This document shows positions 15,953-24,088 of a DNA stretch of 47,520 bases, one piece after another. The notes below the pieces were generated by a model. It was not told the origin of the DNA and made no database searches. It saw only the letters and a program-made list of their open reading frames with translations. Every line of letters starts with the position of its first letter. The first letter of the stretch is position 1. Source of the stretch: Paenibacillus ehimensis NBRC 15659 (GTDB lineage: Bacteria; Bacillota; Bacilli; Paenibacillales; NBRC-103111); assembly GCF_004000785.1 (NCBI RefSeq), contig NZ_BILX01000049.1, positions 1 to 47,520 on the forward strand, read 5' to 3'. Both the position numbers and the translations under genes were made by a program.

Positions 15953-17095
15953 GTGGCAGACATACGGCTCGTCCGGCCGGACGAGATAGCCGAAGCGGTC
16001 AAGCTTTCGGATTCGATTTTTCGCGATACGCAGCAGATTTCGATGAAGCCTGCGTTTCCCGACGTCTTTTCAGCGGCCTTGGGCCAGTCTTACGGAGCGT
16101 TCGAGGACGGGAAGCTGGTCTCGTTTATGGGACTCGTGCCGGTCACGATCCGCATCGGTAAGGCGGCGCTGGGCACGTATCAGCTCGGCTCCGTCGGCAC
16201 CGATCCGGCTGCCCGGGGCAAGGGCTATGCCAGTCTGATTTTACAGCGTATTTTTGAACATATCGACAAGGCAGGCGCGTCCCTGCTGCTCATTTCGGGC
16301 GGCCGTTCCTTGTATACGCGGGTCAATTGCCTGCCGTTCGGAGTGATCCGCCGGTACACGGTGGACGCCGCTGCGGCGCAGGCCCTGCAAAGCCGGCATG
16401 CTTCCGAAGAAGTTCGGCTGCGCGATCTGGAGCCGACCGACTGGCTGTATCTGCGGGAGCTGGCGAGCGCAAGATTGGCCCGCTTCGAGCACAGCGTCAC
16501 CGACCTGGCGAATCTGGTCCATAACGAAGCGCTCGTCAGCTGCATTAAGATGAAGCACCGGGTGCTCGTCGCCGAGCGACACGGGAAGCCTGCGGCGTTT
16601 CTTGTCGCTGCAGTGCCGAATCCGCCGCTCGTCCCGAAGCGGGTTCCGTTCCTGATCGAAGCCGCCGGGGACGGCCCGGCCGTTACGCTGCTGGCCGCGT
16701 ATGCGCTCAAGCGGCTGGAGCTGGGGCAGATCCAGCTCCCGGTTTCCGTGCACGAGAGCGATTGGCTGGAGGCACTCGCCCCGGTGCCGTACCAGGAGGA
16801 GCCGAACCAAGGCACGGTCTACGTGGTCCGGCCCGAGCGCTTGATCGAGCAGCTCCGGCCGTACTGGGCGGAAGCGGCTCCGGGCCGCCATGAAGCGCTT
16901 CGCGTGCAATCGGCAGGCGACGGCCGGGTCAAGCTCGAATACGACGGCTTGTCGGCAGAGCTGGACCCGCAGGCGTTCATCTCGCTCGTCTTCGGAGGAG
17001 ACGAAGGCATGGCGGAGCACTCCGCGCTTCGCAGCGCCTTGAAAGAGCTGTTCCCGGTGCCGTTTCCGTTTACGGCCGGGTTGAATTATGTGTGA
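15953..17095 (+). CDS. GNAT-family N-acetyltransferase, candidate GlmA-like amino-sugar acetylase
   Basis: A 380-residue protein started by GTG behind AAGGAGGAG, 32 bp after murQ and in the same operon. The N-terminal GNAT domain (about 1-140) has the acetyl-CoA loop GSVGTDPAARGKGYASLIL (about 80-98). A second, divergent acetyltransferase-like half (about 150-290) and a small C-terminal region with AFISLVFGG follow. No membrane segment or signal is seen. In C. acetobutylicum GlmA acetylates glucosamine and non-acetylated glucosaminyl units during cell-wall salvage and is encoded with nagZ and murK. The same context here makes an equivalent role attractive, but the assignment is by position and fold only. 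Confidence 0.75.
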   Translation: MADIRLVRPDEIAEAVKLSDSIFRDTQQISMKPAFPDVFSAALGQSYGAFEDGKLVSFMGLVPVTIRIGKAALGTYQLGSVGTDPAARGKGYASLILQRIFEHIDKAGASLLLISGGRSLYTRVNCLPFGVIRRYTVDAAAAQALQSRHASEEVRLRDLEPTDWLYLRELASARLARFEHSVTDLANLVHNEALVSCIKMKHRVLVAERHGKPAAFLVAAVPNPPLVPKRVPFLIEAAGDGPAVTLLAAYALKRLELGQIQLPVSVHESDWLEALAPVPYQEEPNQGTVYVVRPERLIEQLRPYWAEAAPGRHEALRVQSAGDGRVKLEYDGLSAELDPQAFISLVFGGDEGMAEHSALRSALKELFPVPFPFTAGLNYV

Positions 17096-17117
17096 GCGGG
17101 CTTCGGCCCGCTTTTTT
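17095..17117 (+). terminator. Terminator of murK-murQ-GNAT operon
   Basis: GCGGGC-TTC-GGCCCGC followed by six T, starting within the stop codon of the acetyltransferase gene. Confidence 0.93.
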
Positions 17118-17120
17118 GCG

Positions 17121-17179
17121 TTGACAAACGCCTGCCGCGGACTTATATTACTTTATAATAACATTACTCAAAAGTAATA
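17121..17179 (+). promoter_or_regulatory. Promoter and palindromic operator of the DoxX-like gene
   Basis: TTGACA (17121-17126), a 17-bp spacer and TATATT (17144-17149) form a near-perfect promoter. TATTACTTT (17146-17154) and AAAGTAATA (17171-17179) are a 9-bp perfect inverted repeat over the -10 and start point, with a third half-site ATTACT (17164-17169) between them. Binding here would block transcription. The TTACT/AGTAA half-sites resemble those of HxlR- or MarR-type repressors that control DoxX-like genes in B. subtilis; the repressor is not in the window. Confidence 0.7.
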
Positions 17180-17205
17180 TATTCCTGTGAAGGGGCGGTG
17201 GTGAC

Positions 17206-17553
17206 TTGTCCACGCTCGTTATCGTCATTCAAATTATACTGGCTGGGATGTTCTCGATTTCTTCCTTTATGAAACTGAAGCGGACATCGTCGATGGTCCA
17301 GCATTGGAACGAGTACCGGTACCCGATGTGGTTTTTGACCCTTACGGGCTTGGGAGAGCTTGCAGGCGTCGTCGCGCTTCTTGCGGGCTTCCGGTTTCCC
17401 GCGCTGCTGCCGTACGTCGGCTTGTTCTTCGTCGCCTTGATGGTGGGAGCCGTTCACGCGCATCTGTTCCGGGCGAAGCACCGGCCGGTGATGGCTATCA
17501 ATGCCGCTCTGATGCTTGCGCTGTCCGTTGTCATGATCGCTGCCACATGGTGA
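17206..17553 (+). CDS. DoxX-like small membrane protein
   Basis: A 115-residue protein with four predicted transmembrane helices (about 3-20, 42-62, 68-86, 95-113), matching the DoxX/DoxX-like family. Members such as B. subtilis MhqP are induced by quinone, electrophile or thiol stress; their biochemistry is unclear. The start is TTG, 7 nt after AAGGGGCGGTG; no in-frame ATG or GTG is available upstream. A strong promoter with an overlapping palindrome precedes it and a two-way terminator follows, so it is a single-gene unit. Confidence 0.85.
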   Translation: MSTLVIVIQIILAGMFSISSFMKLKRTSSMVQHWNEYRYPMWFLTLTGLGELAGVVALLAGFRFPALLPYVGLFFVALMVGAVHAHLFRAKHRPVMAINAALMLALSVVMIAATW

Positions 17554-17575
17554 ACTCCGCCGCCTTTCGCGGAAC

Positions 17576-17623
17576 AAAAATAGACCGGCCATCCCACAAA
17601 ACGGGACGGAGCGGTCTATTTTT
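17576..17623. terminator. Bidirectional terminator
   Basis: TAGACCG and CGGTCTA with an inner ATCCC/GGGA pairing, flanked by an A-run on the left and a T-run on the right. It would stop the DoxX-like gene from the left and the remnant/ydaN-like unit from the right. Confidence 0.85.
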
Positions 17624-17627
17624 TGAT

Positions 17628-17915
17628 TCATTCCTTCTTGGACTTCATTTCGATCACTTGCTTAGGAGCGTTCCACGTCACTTCATAATGAAGCGCCTCG
17701 CTGACGAAACGCAAAGGCACCATCGTCTTCTCGTTCCGAAGGGTGGCCGGCACCTCCAGCCGGACATCCTCGCCGTTCGCTCTAGCCACCGGATTGTTCA
17801 ATTGCAGCGCCCCGAGACGAACCGTGTGATCGCCGGACAACGGGTGAAATTCTACGGCATGCTTTCCCTTGGGAAGCTTCACGACATATTGCCCGTCTTT
17901 GTAAAATACGGGAGC
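17628..17915 (-). pseudogene. C-terminal remnant of a copper-amine-oxidase-N (stalk) domain protein
   Basis: About 95 codons are open between an in-frame TAG (17916-17918) and the stop. The peptide NPVARANGEDVRLEVPATLR ... MVPLRFVSEALHYEVTW is a complete copper-amine-oxidase-N-terminal-like repeat, common in Paenibacillus surface proteins. There is no signal peptide, and the first possible start (GTG at 17882) has no ribosome site, so it looks like the tail of a larger exported protein. It lies 22 bp after the ydaN-like stop. It could also be an unrecognised short gene translated by coupling. Confidence 0.6.
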
Positions 17916-17937
17916 CTACCTTACTGCCCTTGCTGTT

Positions 17938-20253
17938 TTATTGCTTTCCGGCGTCCCGTTTCTCCTTGCGCCGCAACCGGATAAACACGATCAGCAGTCC
18001 GATCAGCAGCACCGGTATAAGCACCATGAGCCATACCGGAATACCTGGCGCTTTCCCCGTCGGATTGACCGCATTGCCGTCTTGAGCCGCCTTCGATTCC
18101 GAGGGGGCCGCAACGGTGAACACGGCTTTGGCCTTGTTCATAATGACGACTTGGCCCGGCTTCTTCGCGTTCTTCAAATATTGCAGCAGATTCGGATGAA
18201 CAAAAGAGCCTTGCTCCCCTGCCCCGACGCTTACCTGCTGGAAGACGGCCATCACCCGGTTCTCGTTCCAGACCGACGGCTGGATCCAGGCCGCATAATC
18301 GGTCGTTTCGTTAATTGCGGCGTACTTCCCGAGCTGCAGTCGGTCGTTCTCCGTCGGAAGCAGCAGTTTGTCGCGCAGTTTCTGCAGCGACGGGAATTGA
18401 CCGAGGTCTCCCGGCACGATCACATGATAATCCTTCAACTGCTTAAGCGTCTGATCGTCAAGCGGTTCGCGGAATACCGCGATCCGACGGTTCGTATCCG
18501 AAGCGGATGTCAAATCCCCGGCAAGCCGGGAAAGCTGCGACAGGAACGTCCCGTTCACCTGCTGCGGCACGAGAATGGCCGTACGATCCGTTCCTTGATC
18601 GCTTACAAAAGGCGCCGGCCAGTGCTGGAACGAGCTGTCCTTCGACATTTCGTGAGGCACGTTGAACGTGCTTGCTTTATCGACGAAAATCCACCGGCCA
18701 TTGTTGCTGTCCCCGGTACAAGGACCCTCGGTCCGGCCGATATTGGCTGTAAATACAATATCCAGCGCGCCGCTGCTGTCGTTATCCTGTAAAGCGGAGG
18801 TTAAAGGGATGCTCACCGTGTACGTATCGCCTTGCGTTTTCGTTTTGCCCAGTTCCTGAAGGGATACCGTCTTGGGGATGCCGTTCACCGTTACCGTCAG
18901 TCCGTATTTTCCGTAACGGTCGGCCCCGGCTTCCTTCGCTTTTTTCTCGGTCTTGTGCTCCGTCTGCTCTCCGATCTCGGTCATCAGCAGCGGAGATACC
19001 TTCAGCTTCAGCTCCAGCGAGCTCTCGCCGGTCAGCTTCCAATACGACGGTACGCTTACGTTCAGCTTGCCGGATTCCGGCTTCGTCTCGTTCAGCAGCA
19101 GGTGCTCGGAGCCGAACGAAGCGAGCGTAAGCTTCTTCGGCTCGTTTCCTTCACCCGCAACCGCAGGCGTCTGGCGGATGACCAGATGGCTTCCGGTAAG
19201 CTGCTCCGCCAGCTTCGGGTTCGTTAACACGCGCAGCTTCTCCGCGATGGCCTCATCCTTGGCCGCGGACAGCAGCAGCATTTGCTTCGAGCCGTTCTTT
19301 CCGGTCTCCTCCAAGGACATATAGTCAAGCGCCAGCTCTTCGTTCTCGGCGCGAACGCCGTTGTCCTCGACAATTTTTTTCACCGGTCCGGTCCAAGCCC
19401 CGACACTTCCCATAGCAATAACATGGGCCGGTTTGCCGTCCGCCTTCGCCCATTCCGACTCCGTCATCATCGGAACCGGCTTTTTCGCCGCCGTCAGCGA
19501 CGATAACCGGGCCGCCAGCTCCAAAGCGGAAGAAAGCAGCCCGGACGACGGGGCGTCCGGCACGACGATCACACCGTAAACTTCCTCCGTCGTCCCCGGC
19601 TCGACAAAAGGATGCGGGAACTCCTTCAGCGGGTCCGCTGTCGTGTATGTCGCTTTCGAATCGATATACACGAAAGACGAACGCGCGATTTGCAGCCAGT
19701 TGGCCGGGTTGTCCGGGTCCTCGCAGAAATCGTCCGAGACGACGCCGTGCTTGGCGAACGTTATCTTGTGAAAGCCGGGCTTCGCTTCGTCCGCCCCGAG
19801 CGCAATCGTCACTTTGCGCTGCTTCGCCTCCTCCTTGGTCAAAAACACGCTCTGCAGCGGCTTATTGTCCACAAGAACGGTCAAGGTAGACTGGGAAGGC
19901 AGCAGCAGATCGGAGTAGCTCAAATCGAGCTCCAAATAATGGTTGCTTCCAAGCTCGGCTTTCGGCACATTATAATACACGTCGTAAGACCGGTCTACCC
20001 CGGTCAGCATAATAGGCTCGTTGGCGAAGCGGTGCACGTAGCCCGGCGACAAAGCCGATACGTTCGAATCGGTCGTGACCGCCGTCCCCTCTTTCCAGGC
20101 GGTCGCCTTCACCTGCCGCCCGCCGTCCGCCCCCTCCGCCTTGACGGCGGGCGGTACTGATCCGGACGCCACAAGGACGGCGCTCAGCAATAAGATGGCC
20201 TTTCGGAGGCCGAAACCGTTGTTCATTGTTCTCTCACACCTATTCGTTGTCAT
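17938..20253 (-). CDS. ydaN: BcsB-like exopolysaccharide synthesis protein (YdaN-like)
   Basis: A 771-residue exported protein anchored by one C-terminal helix. The signal peptide AILLLSAVLVASGSVPPAVKAEG covers about residues 18-40. The large extracellular part has BcsB-type features: YYNVPKAELGSNHYLELDLSYSDLLLPSQS, CEDPDNPANWLQIA, and a second repeat with GDSNNGRWIFVDKAS. The tail is the helix IPVWLMVLIPVLLIGLLIVFIRLR followed by basic residues. BcsB guides cellulose out of the synthase; B. subtilis YdaN is the equivalent in an uncharacterised polysaccharide system. The open frame extends far upstream through the glycosyltransferase gene, but the real start at 20253 overlaps the preceding stop (ATGA). 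A second Met at 20226 is possible. Confidence 0.88.
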   Translation of the reverse strand: MTTNRCERTMNNGFGLRKAILLLSAVLVASGSVPPAVKAEGADGGRQVKATAWKEGTAVTTDSNVSALSPGYVHRFANEPIMLTGVDRSYDVYYNVPKAELGSNHYLELDLSYSDLLLPSQSTLTVLVDNKPLQSVFLTKEEAKQRKVTIALGADEAKPGFHKITFAKHGVVSDDFCEDPDNPANWLQIARSSFVYIDSKATYTTADPLKEFPHPFVEPGTTEEVYGVIVVPDAPSSGLLSSALELAARLSSLTAAKKPVPMMTESEWAKADGKPAHVIAMGSVGAWTGPVKKIVEDNGVRAENEELALDYMSLEETGKNGSKQMLLLSAAKDEAIAEKLRVLTNPKLAEQLTGSHLVIRQTPAVAGEGNEPKKLTLASFGSEHLLLNETKPESGKLNVSVPSYWKLTGESSLELKLKVSPLLMTEIGEQTEHKTEKKAKEAGADRYGKYGLTVTVNGIPKTVSLQELGKTKTQGDTYTVSIPLTSALQDNDSSGALDIVFTANIGRTEGPCTGDSNNGRWIFVDKASTFNVPHEMSKDSSFQHWPAPFVSDQGTDRTAILVPQQVNGTFLSQLSRLAGDLTSASDTNRRIAVFREPLDDQTLKQLKDYHVIVPGDLGQFPSLQKLRDKLLLPTENDRLQLGKYAAINETTDYAAWIQPSVWNENRVMAVFQQVSVGAGEQGSFVHPNLLQYLKNAKKPGQVVIMNKAKAVFTVAAPSESKAAQDGNAVNPTGKAPGIPVWLMVLIPVLLIGLLIVFIRLRRKEKRDAGKQ

Positions 20254-21524
20254 GATACGGCCTCGCCCTTCTTGTCTTTCGAGAAGCGTTCCGTCTTGTA
20301 CCATTTCGTCTCCTGACGAAACAGCACGCGTTTGATTTCCAAATATAAGGCATAAATGACCAGCGCGATCCACAGCTGGGAATAGGTAAAATACATCAGC
20401 AGCACGATCGCAAAATTTTTCAGCGTAAACTCCGTCTTTTCGATACTGAGCGCAATCATCACTTCCGTGGCGTACAGGAAGAACGCCAGAATCCACAAAA
20501 TGATCGAAACGATGCCGACATCCAGATGTAAATCGACAAACAGGTTGATGACGAACAGCAGGTCCGATACGATCACGCCCATAAAAAACATAAAGTACGT
20601 GAAAAAGAAGTACACCAGGTCGAACACGATCCGCTTCTTTTTTAGCGAGAACAGCTGCCGCATAAATTTCAGCACGACGTATTGATTGCCGCGCGCCCAC
20701 CGGGTCCGCTGCTTCCACCATACCTTCCACGTTTCCGGCTCCTGCTCCCACGTGATGGCGGCGGGAAAGAAGCGGATATAATAGCCGGCATCGTAGACGC
20801 GGATCGTCAGCTCCGTATCTTCGGCGAGCGCCTTCTCGTCCCAGCCTCCCAGCTGCTCGATCAGACTGCGGCGGATGGCGAAATTCGTGCCGGGAATCGT
20901 CGTCACCCCGAACCAATTGAAGCGGCCGGCCTGCGCCATCCACTGGAAGGAAATGGTTTCGATGTTGATGAAGCGCGTGAGCAGGTTGCGGGCTGCGTTC
21001 ACGACGCGGAATTTCCCGACAATGACCCCTGCCGCCGGATCGTTCTGCATCGCCAGAACCAGGTAACGAACCGCCTGCCGTTCCGGCGTATTGTCCGCAT
21101 CGTAGACGACGATAATTTCGCCGCTGGAATGGAGCAGGCCTTGGTTCAGCGCGCCGGACTTGCCTTTGCCCGCATTGGGCGGCTTGGTGTGGACCACTTG
21201 GACACACGGATATTTGGCCGCGTAGCTGTCCGCGATTTCGCCCGTCCGGTCCGACGAATTGTCATTCACGACGATGATCTCCAGCCGGTCCTTCGGATAA
21301 TCGAGCCGGACCATCGCTTTAATCGTACGCTCGATCACAACCTCCTCGTTGTGCGCGGGAATCAGGATGCTCACTTTGGGAAGCGGGGCCTTGGCTTGCT
21401 CCCACTTCTCAATCGGCTTTCTGTACCGCAGATAATGCAGGTACCCCCCTTGCATCAGAAACATATGGTATAAGAGCATGATCCAGATCATCGTTAGCGA
21501 TACATAAAATAAAATTTCAGCCAT
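20250..21524 (-). CDS. ydaM: Membrane processive glycosyltransferase family 2 (YdaM-like)
   Basis: A 424-residue membrane synthase. An N-terminal helix (about 3-22) is followed by a GT-A domain with ILIPAHNEE (53-61), DNSSDRTGE, the metal-binding DAD (142-144), the acceptor-site ED (235-236) and the processive motif QRTRW (272-276). About four helices follow (about 290-400). It resembles BcsA/PgaC-type synthases but has no PilZ domain, so any c-di-GMP control must act through another protein. Start at 21524 behind GAGGAGCGGAG; the gene overlaps ydaL by 8 bp and ydaN by 4 bp. Confidence 0.92.
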   Translation of the reverse strand: MAEILFYVSLTMIWIMLLYHMFLMQGGYLHYLRYRKPIEKWEQAKAPLPKVSILIPAHNEEVVIERTIKAMVRLDYPKDRLEIIVVNDNSSDRTGEIADSYAAKYPCVQVVHTKPPNAGKGKSGALNQGLLHSSGEIIVVYDADNTPERQAVRYLVLAMQNDPAAGVIVGKFRVVNAARNLLTRFINIETISFQWMAQAGRFNWFGVTTIPGTNFAIRRSLIEQLGGWDEKALAEDTELTIRVYDAGYYIRFFPAAITWEQEPETWKVWWKQRTRWARGNQYVVLKFMRQLFSLKKKRIVFDLVYFFFTYFMFFMGVIVSDLLFVINLFVDLHLDVGIVSIILWILAFFLYATEVMIALSIEKTEFTLKNFAIVLLMYFTYSQLWIALVIYALYLEIKRVLFRQETKWYKTERFSKDKKGEAVS

Positions 21525-23268
21525 GGATGCTCCGCTCCTCAAACAACTGCTTTCGTAAGCTCATTCGAATACGAAGCGTATAGATCAGAAAGGCAATCAC
21601 AGCCAGCGCAACGACCGCCGCAATGCCCCACAAAATTTTCTGCGATACTCCCATCTCCCCGAGCTCCGGCAGCGGGCGGGAAAGGCCCGTCGTGACAAGC
21701 GGCGTATTCGTACGGTCCACCGCTTGAAACCGCTCCGACGGCTTATGCTCCAGACGCTTCAAATCGATCCATTCCAGCCCCGGAACGGTTTCTACGGCCG
21801 CAAGAAACGCCTTCAGCCGGTCCGCCCCGAGATACGGATGATAAAACATGCCGATGACACCGCCGCTTACGAATTGCATTTGCCGCACTTTTCTGGCCGT
21901 CTCCGCAACCGCTGAAGGCGAGACGGCATCGTAATAGCCGATCGTCTCGGGCAGCAAGGTCATGCCGTGCAGGAACGCGGGAGCCGTGATATACGGAGCC
22001 GTGCTCATCCGCTGCCAATCGCGGTCGCCCAATTGAACCTGCCCGAGCACGTATTGAAAATATTCCGCAGCCACCCGGTACCCTTCCTGACTCATCGTGT
22101 AGTGCGGAGCCTCGAAGCCGAGCGGATACAGCCCAAGCTCCGTCAGCTCCTTAATGCCGCTCTCCAGCCGATGGCGGGTATACGATTCGTTGAATTGCCT
22201 GTTCTTCTCCACATAGCTCTCGTACGCTTCCTTACTCGGGAAATCGTGCCTGTGCAGGACCGTAATTTCCCGGTCGGGCTCGTCCATAATCGGCGCATTG
22301 TTTTCCACATCCCAGAACTCGAAGCCTTCTCCGGTTTCCGAATGTCTGTACTGGTGCGTATACCCGTGCAGAACGATGCTTGCGCCGCGCTTCTGCAGCT
22401 CTTTCAGCACTTCCACCAACTTCGGCGTATCCTTTAAACGCAGCTGCTCGTGCGTGACCGGATTCGTGTATACCGGGATGAGCGCGATCATATAAGGAAT
22501 GCCCTTTTCCTCCAACACGTCGCCAGCCGCCTTCAGCAGCACGGGATCGGACTGCGGATGGATGTCTTCCAAACGAATGTAAGCCGGGTGGCCCGCCGCA
22601 GGCAGCTCCCGGAAAAAGGAATAAAGCCCTTCTCCCAAATAATATAGAAACGGCGCATCCAGATTGACCGAGGAAAAATAAAAGCTGTCCCGGTCCACCG
22701 CAAGCAGCGGATACGCCTGGTCCCCCTTCCAGCCCTGCAGCATCGCTTCGCCTTGACGGAGCGCGATCTGCGCAATCGGATAGGTCTGATCCAGCAAGTC
22801 GTAGGAGGAGTCGTCCCGCTTCGTTACTTTATGAATCGCCACCTTTTGCTCGACCGATATGTAGGAAAAGCGTTCGCCGAGCTGCCCGACATTGTCGCCG
22901 ACAGCGAGAAACGGCCCGCGGTAGGCCGCCATGAGCTGCGCAGCCCGCTGCGGCAAAGCTCTGGGCACCGCGCCGTAATACACCAAATGCGAGATGTCGC
23001 GAAGGTCTTCGCTCTCTACGGCTTCATCGCTCTTGAATACGACATCCCTCGTAAAATGACCCAGCAGAAGATCCAAAATCCGGACCGGTTCGCTAATCGT
23101 CCCGTCCTCCGTCGTATACACGACCAATATTTTGCGGGCGTCGTCCGCTTCTTTCATCGCCGAACCCCACGCTCCGTGCGAATTTCCTATCAGCAGCAGC
23201 AATGCGCCAAGCCAGACGACGGCCCGGAACGTTCTATGGAATGTATTGCTCAAGCTCATCGCTCGCAT
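21517..23268 (-). CDS. ydaL: DUF2334 polysaccharide-deacetylase-fold membrane protein (YdaL-like)
   Basis: A 583-residue protein with an N-terminal signal or anchor helix (VVWLGALLLLIGNSHGAWG, about 16-34), an extracellular body and a C-terminal helix (about 548-570, ILWGIAAVVALAVIAFLIYTL). The DUF2334 region (about 215-470) shows YIRLEDIHPQSDP, IVLHGYTHQY and GFEAPHYTMS, the pattern of deacetylase-fold enzymes (Asp plus His-x-x-x-His). It could deacetylate the polymer made by the operon. Start at 23268 is 10 nt behind AAGGAG and overlaps ydaK by 35 bp; the second Met (23259) is a little far. Function is by family and operon position. Confidence 0.87.
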   Translation of the reverse strand: MRAMSLSNTFHRTFRAVVWLGALLLLIGNSHGAWGSAMKEADDARKILVVYTTEDGTISEPVRILDLLLGHFTRDVVFKSDEAVESEDLRDISHLVYYGAVPRALPQRAAQLMAAYRGPFLAVGDNVGQLGERFSYISVEQKVAIHKVTKRDDSSYDLLDQTYPIAQIALRQGEAMLQGWKGDQAYPLLAVDRDSFYFSSVNLDAPFLYYLGEGLYSFFRELPAAGHPAYIRLEDIHPQSDPVLLKAAGDVLEEKGIPYMIALIPVYTNPVTHEQLRLKDTPKLVEVLKELQKRGASIVLHGYTHQYRHSETGEGFEFWDVENNAPIMDEPDREITVLHRHDFPSKEAYESYVEKNRQFNESYTRHRLESGIKELTELGLYPLGFEAPHYTMSQEGYRVAAEYFQYVLGQVQLGDRDWQRMSTAPYITAPAFLHGMTLLPETIGYYDAVSPSAVAETARKVRQMQFVSGGVIGMFYHPYLGADRLKAFLAAVETVPGLEWIDLKRLEHKPSERFQAVDRTNTPLVTTGLSRPLPELGEMGVSQKILWGIAAVVALAVIAFLIYTLRIRMSLRKQLFEERSIHG

Positions 23269-24088
23269 GTTGCACCAGCTCCTTCGCGTCGCCAAGTCCC
23301 TCGTTATAGCTTGAAACGCCGAAAGCTACGCTTAGCGTAACGGCTTGCTTCTGATTGGCAAGCACGTGGGTTTTGAACAAGCCTCCGATTTTTCCGATGA
23401 CGATATCCGCATTTTCTTCCTCGGTGTTCGACAAGATGACGGCAAACGTATCGTCCGCCATGCGGAATTTGCGGTCGGTCATTCTCGTATGGCTCCATAA
23501 AATACCGGAAAGGGATTGCAGCAGATGAAGCGTCTCCTTGGCGCCGTACAATTTTTGAAATTGCTCGAAGTACTTGACCTGAATCAACAGAAGAGTAAAG
23601 GGCGCGCCGGTTCTTCTCGAACGTTTGAACTCATCCTCCATTTCGAACAAGAAGCGCTTGTAATTGTCGAAGCCCGTCGCTTCGTCAATGGTAACAAGCT
23701 GGCCGAACTTCTCCTTCATCTCTTGATTTTCGGCCGCCATCGTCGCGACCCACTTGTGCAGCATGCCGGTGACGACCGGCGCCGCAAGGATCGCCGCCAT
23801 CCAGATGACGATCTCTTTCGCAGACAGGAAGATCGCGGAAGACACGAACGCTTTCCACAACAGAATGGACCCGAACACAAACATGACGGCAAGACTGAGG
23901 CCGAGCCCGGCGACCAAGCCGAATACCGTGCCCGCGATGCCAATGAGCAGAACGGCAGCCAGCAAAAGCGCCTTGTTCCAGGAGACCGGAGGCGACCCGA
24001 ACGCAAAATAGCAGGCAAGCGGCGTAAGCAGCAGCAAGAGGAGCTGATAGAAGAGATAGGTTTGATTTTTAGCGTAGAAGCCCTTCAT
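23234..24088 (-). CDS. ydaK: Degenerate GGDEF membrane protein, candidate c-di-GMP receptor (YdaK-like)
   Basis: A 284-residue protein with about four N-terminal helices (about 10-115) and a cytoplasmic GGDEF domain (about 130-284). The domain begins with IDEATGFDNYKRF. The catalytic GGDEF/GGEEF is replaced by ADDTF (211-215), so cyclase activity is unlikely, yet the inhibitory-site motif RxxD is intact as RMTD (202-205) at the canonical distance. That is the pattern of a c-di-GMP receptor, as described for B. subtilis YdaK, which activates the ydaJLMN products. Start at 24088 overlaps the ydaJ-like gene by 20 bp; the longer upstream frame lies wholly inside that gene. Confidence 0.88.
   Translation of the reverse strand: MKGFYAKNQTYLFYQLLLLLLTPLACYFAFGSPPVSWNKALLLAAVLLIGIAGTVFGLVAGLGLSLAVMFVFGSILLWKAFVSSAIFLSAKEIVIWMAAILAAPVVTGMLHKWVATMAAENQEMKEKFGQLVTIDEATGFDNYKRFLFEMEDEFKRSRRTGAPFTLLLIQVKYFEQFQKLYGAKETLHLLQSLSGILWSHTRMTDRKFRMADDTFAVILSNTEEENADIVIGKIGGLFKTHVLANQKQAVTLSVAFGVSSYNEGLGDAKELVQHASDELEQYIP

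Noticed and set aside
20254..21207. N-terminal extension of the BcsB-like open frame to 1089 codons
   Set aside because: The extra part is the wrong frame of the glycosyltransferase gene; the overlap start at 20253 is followed by a signal peptide.
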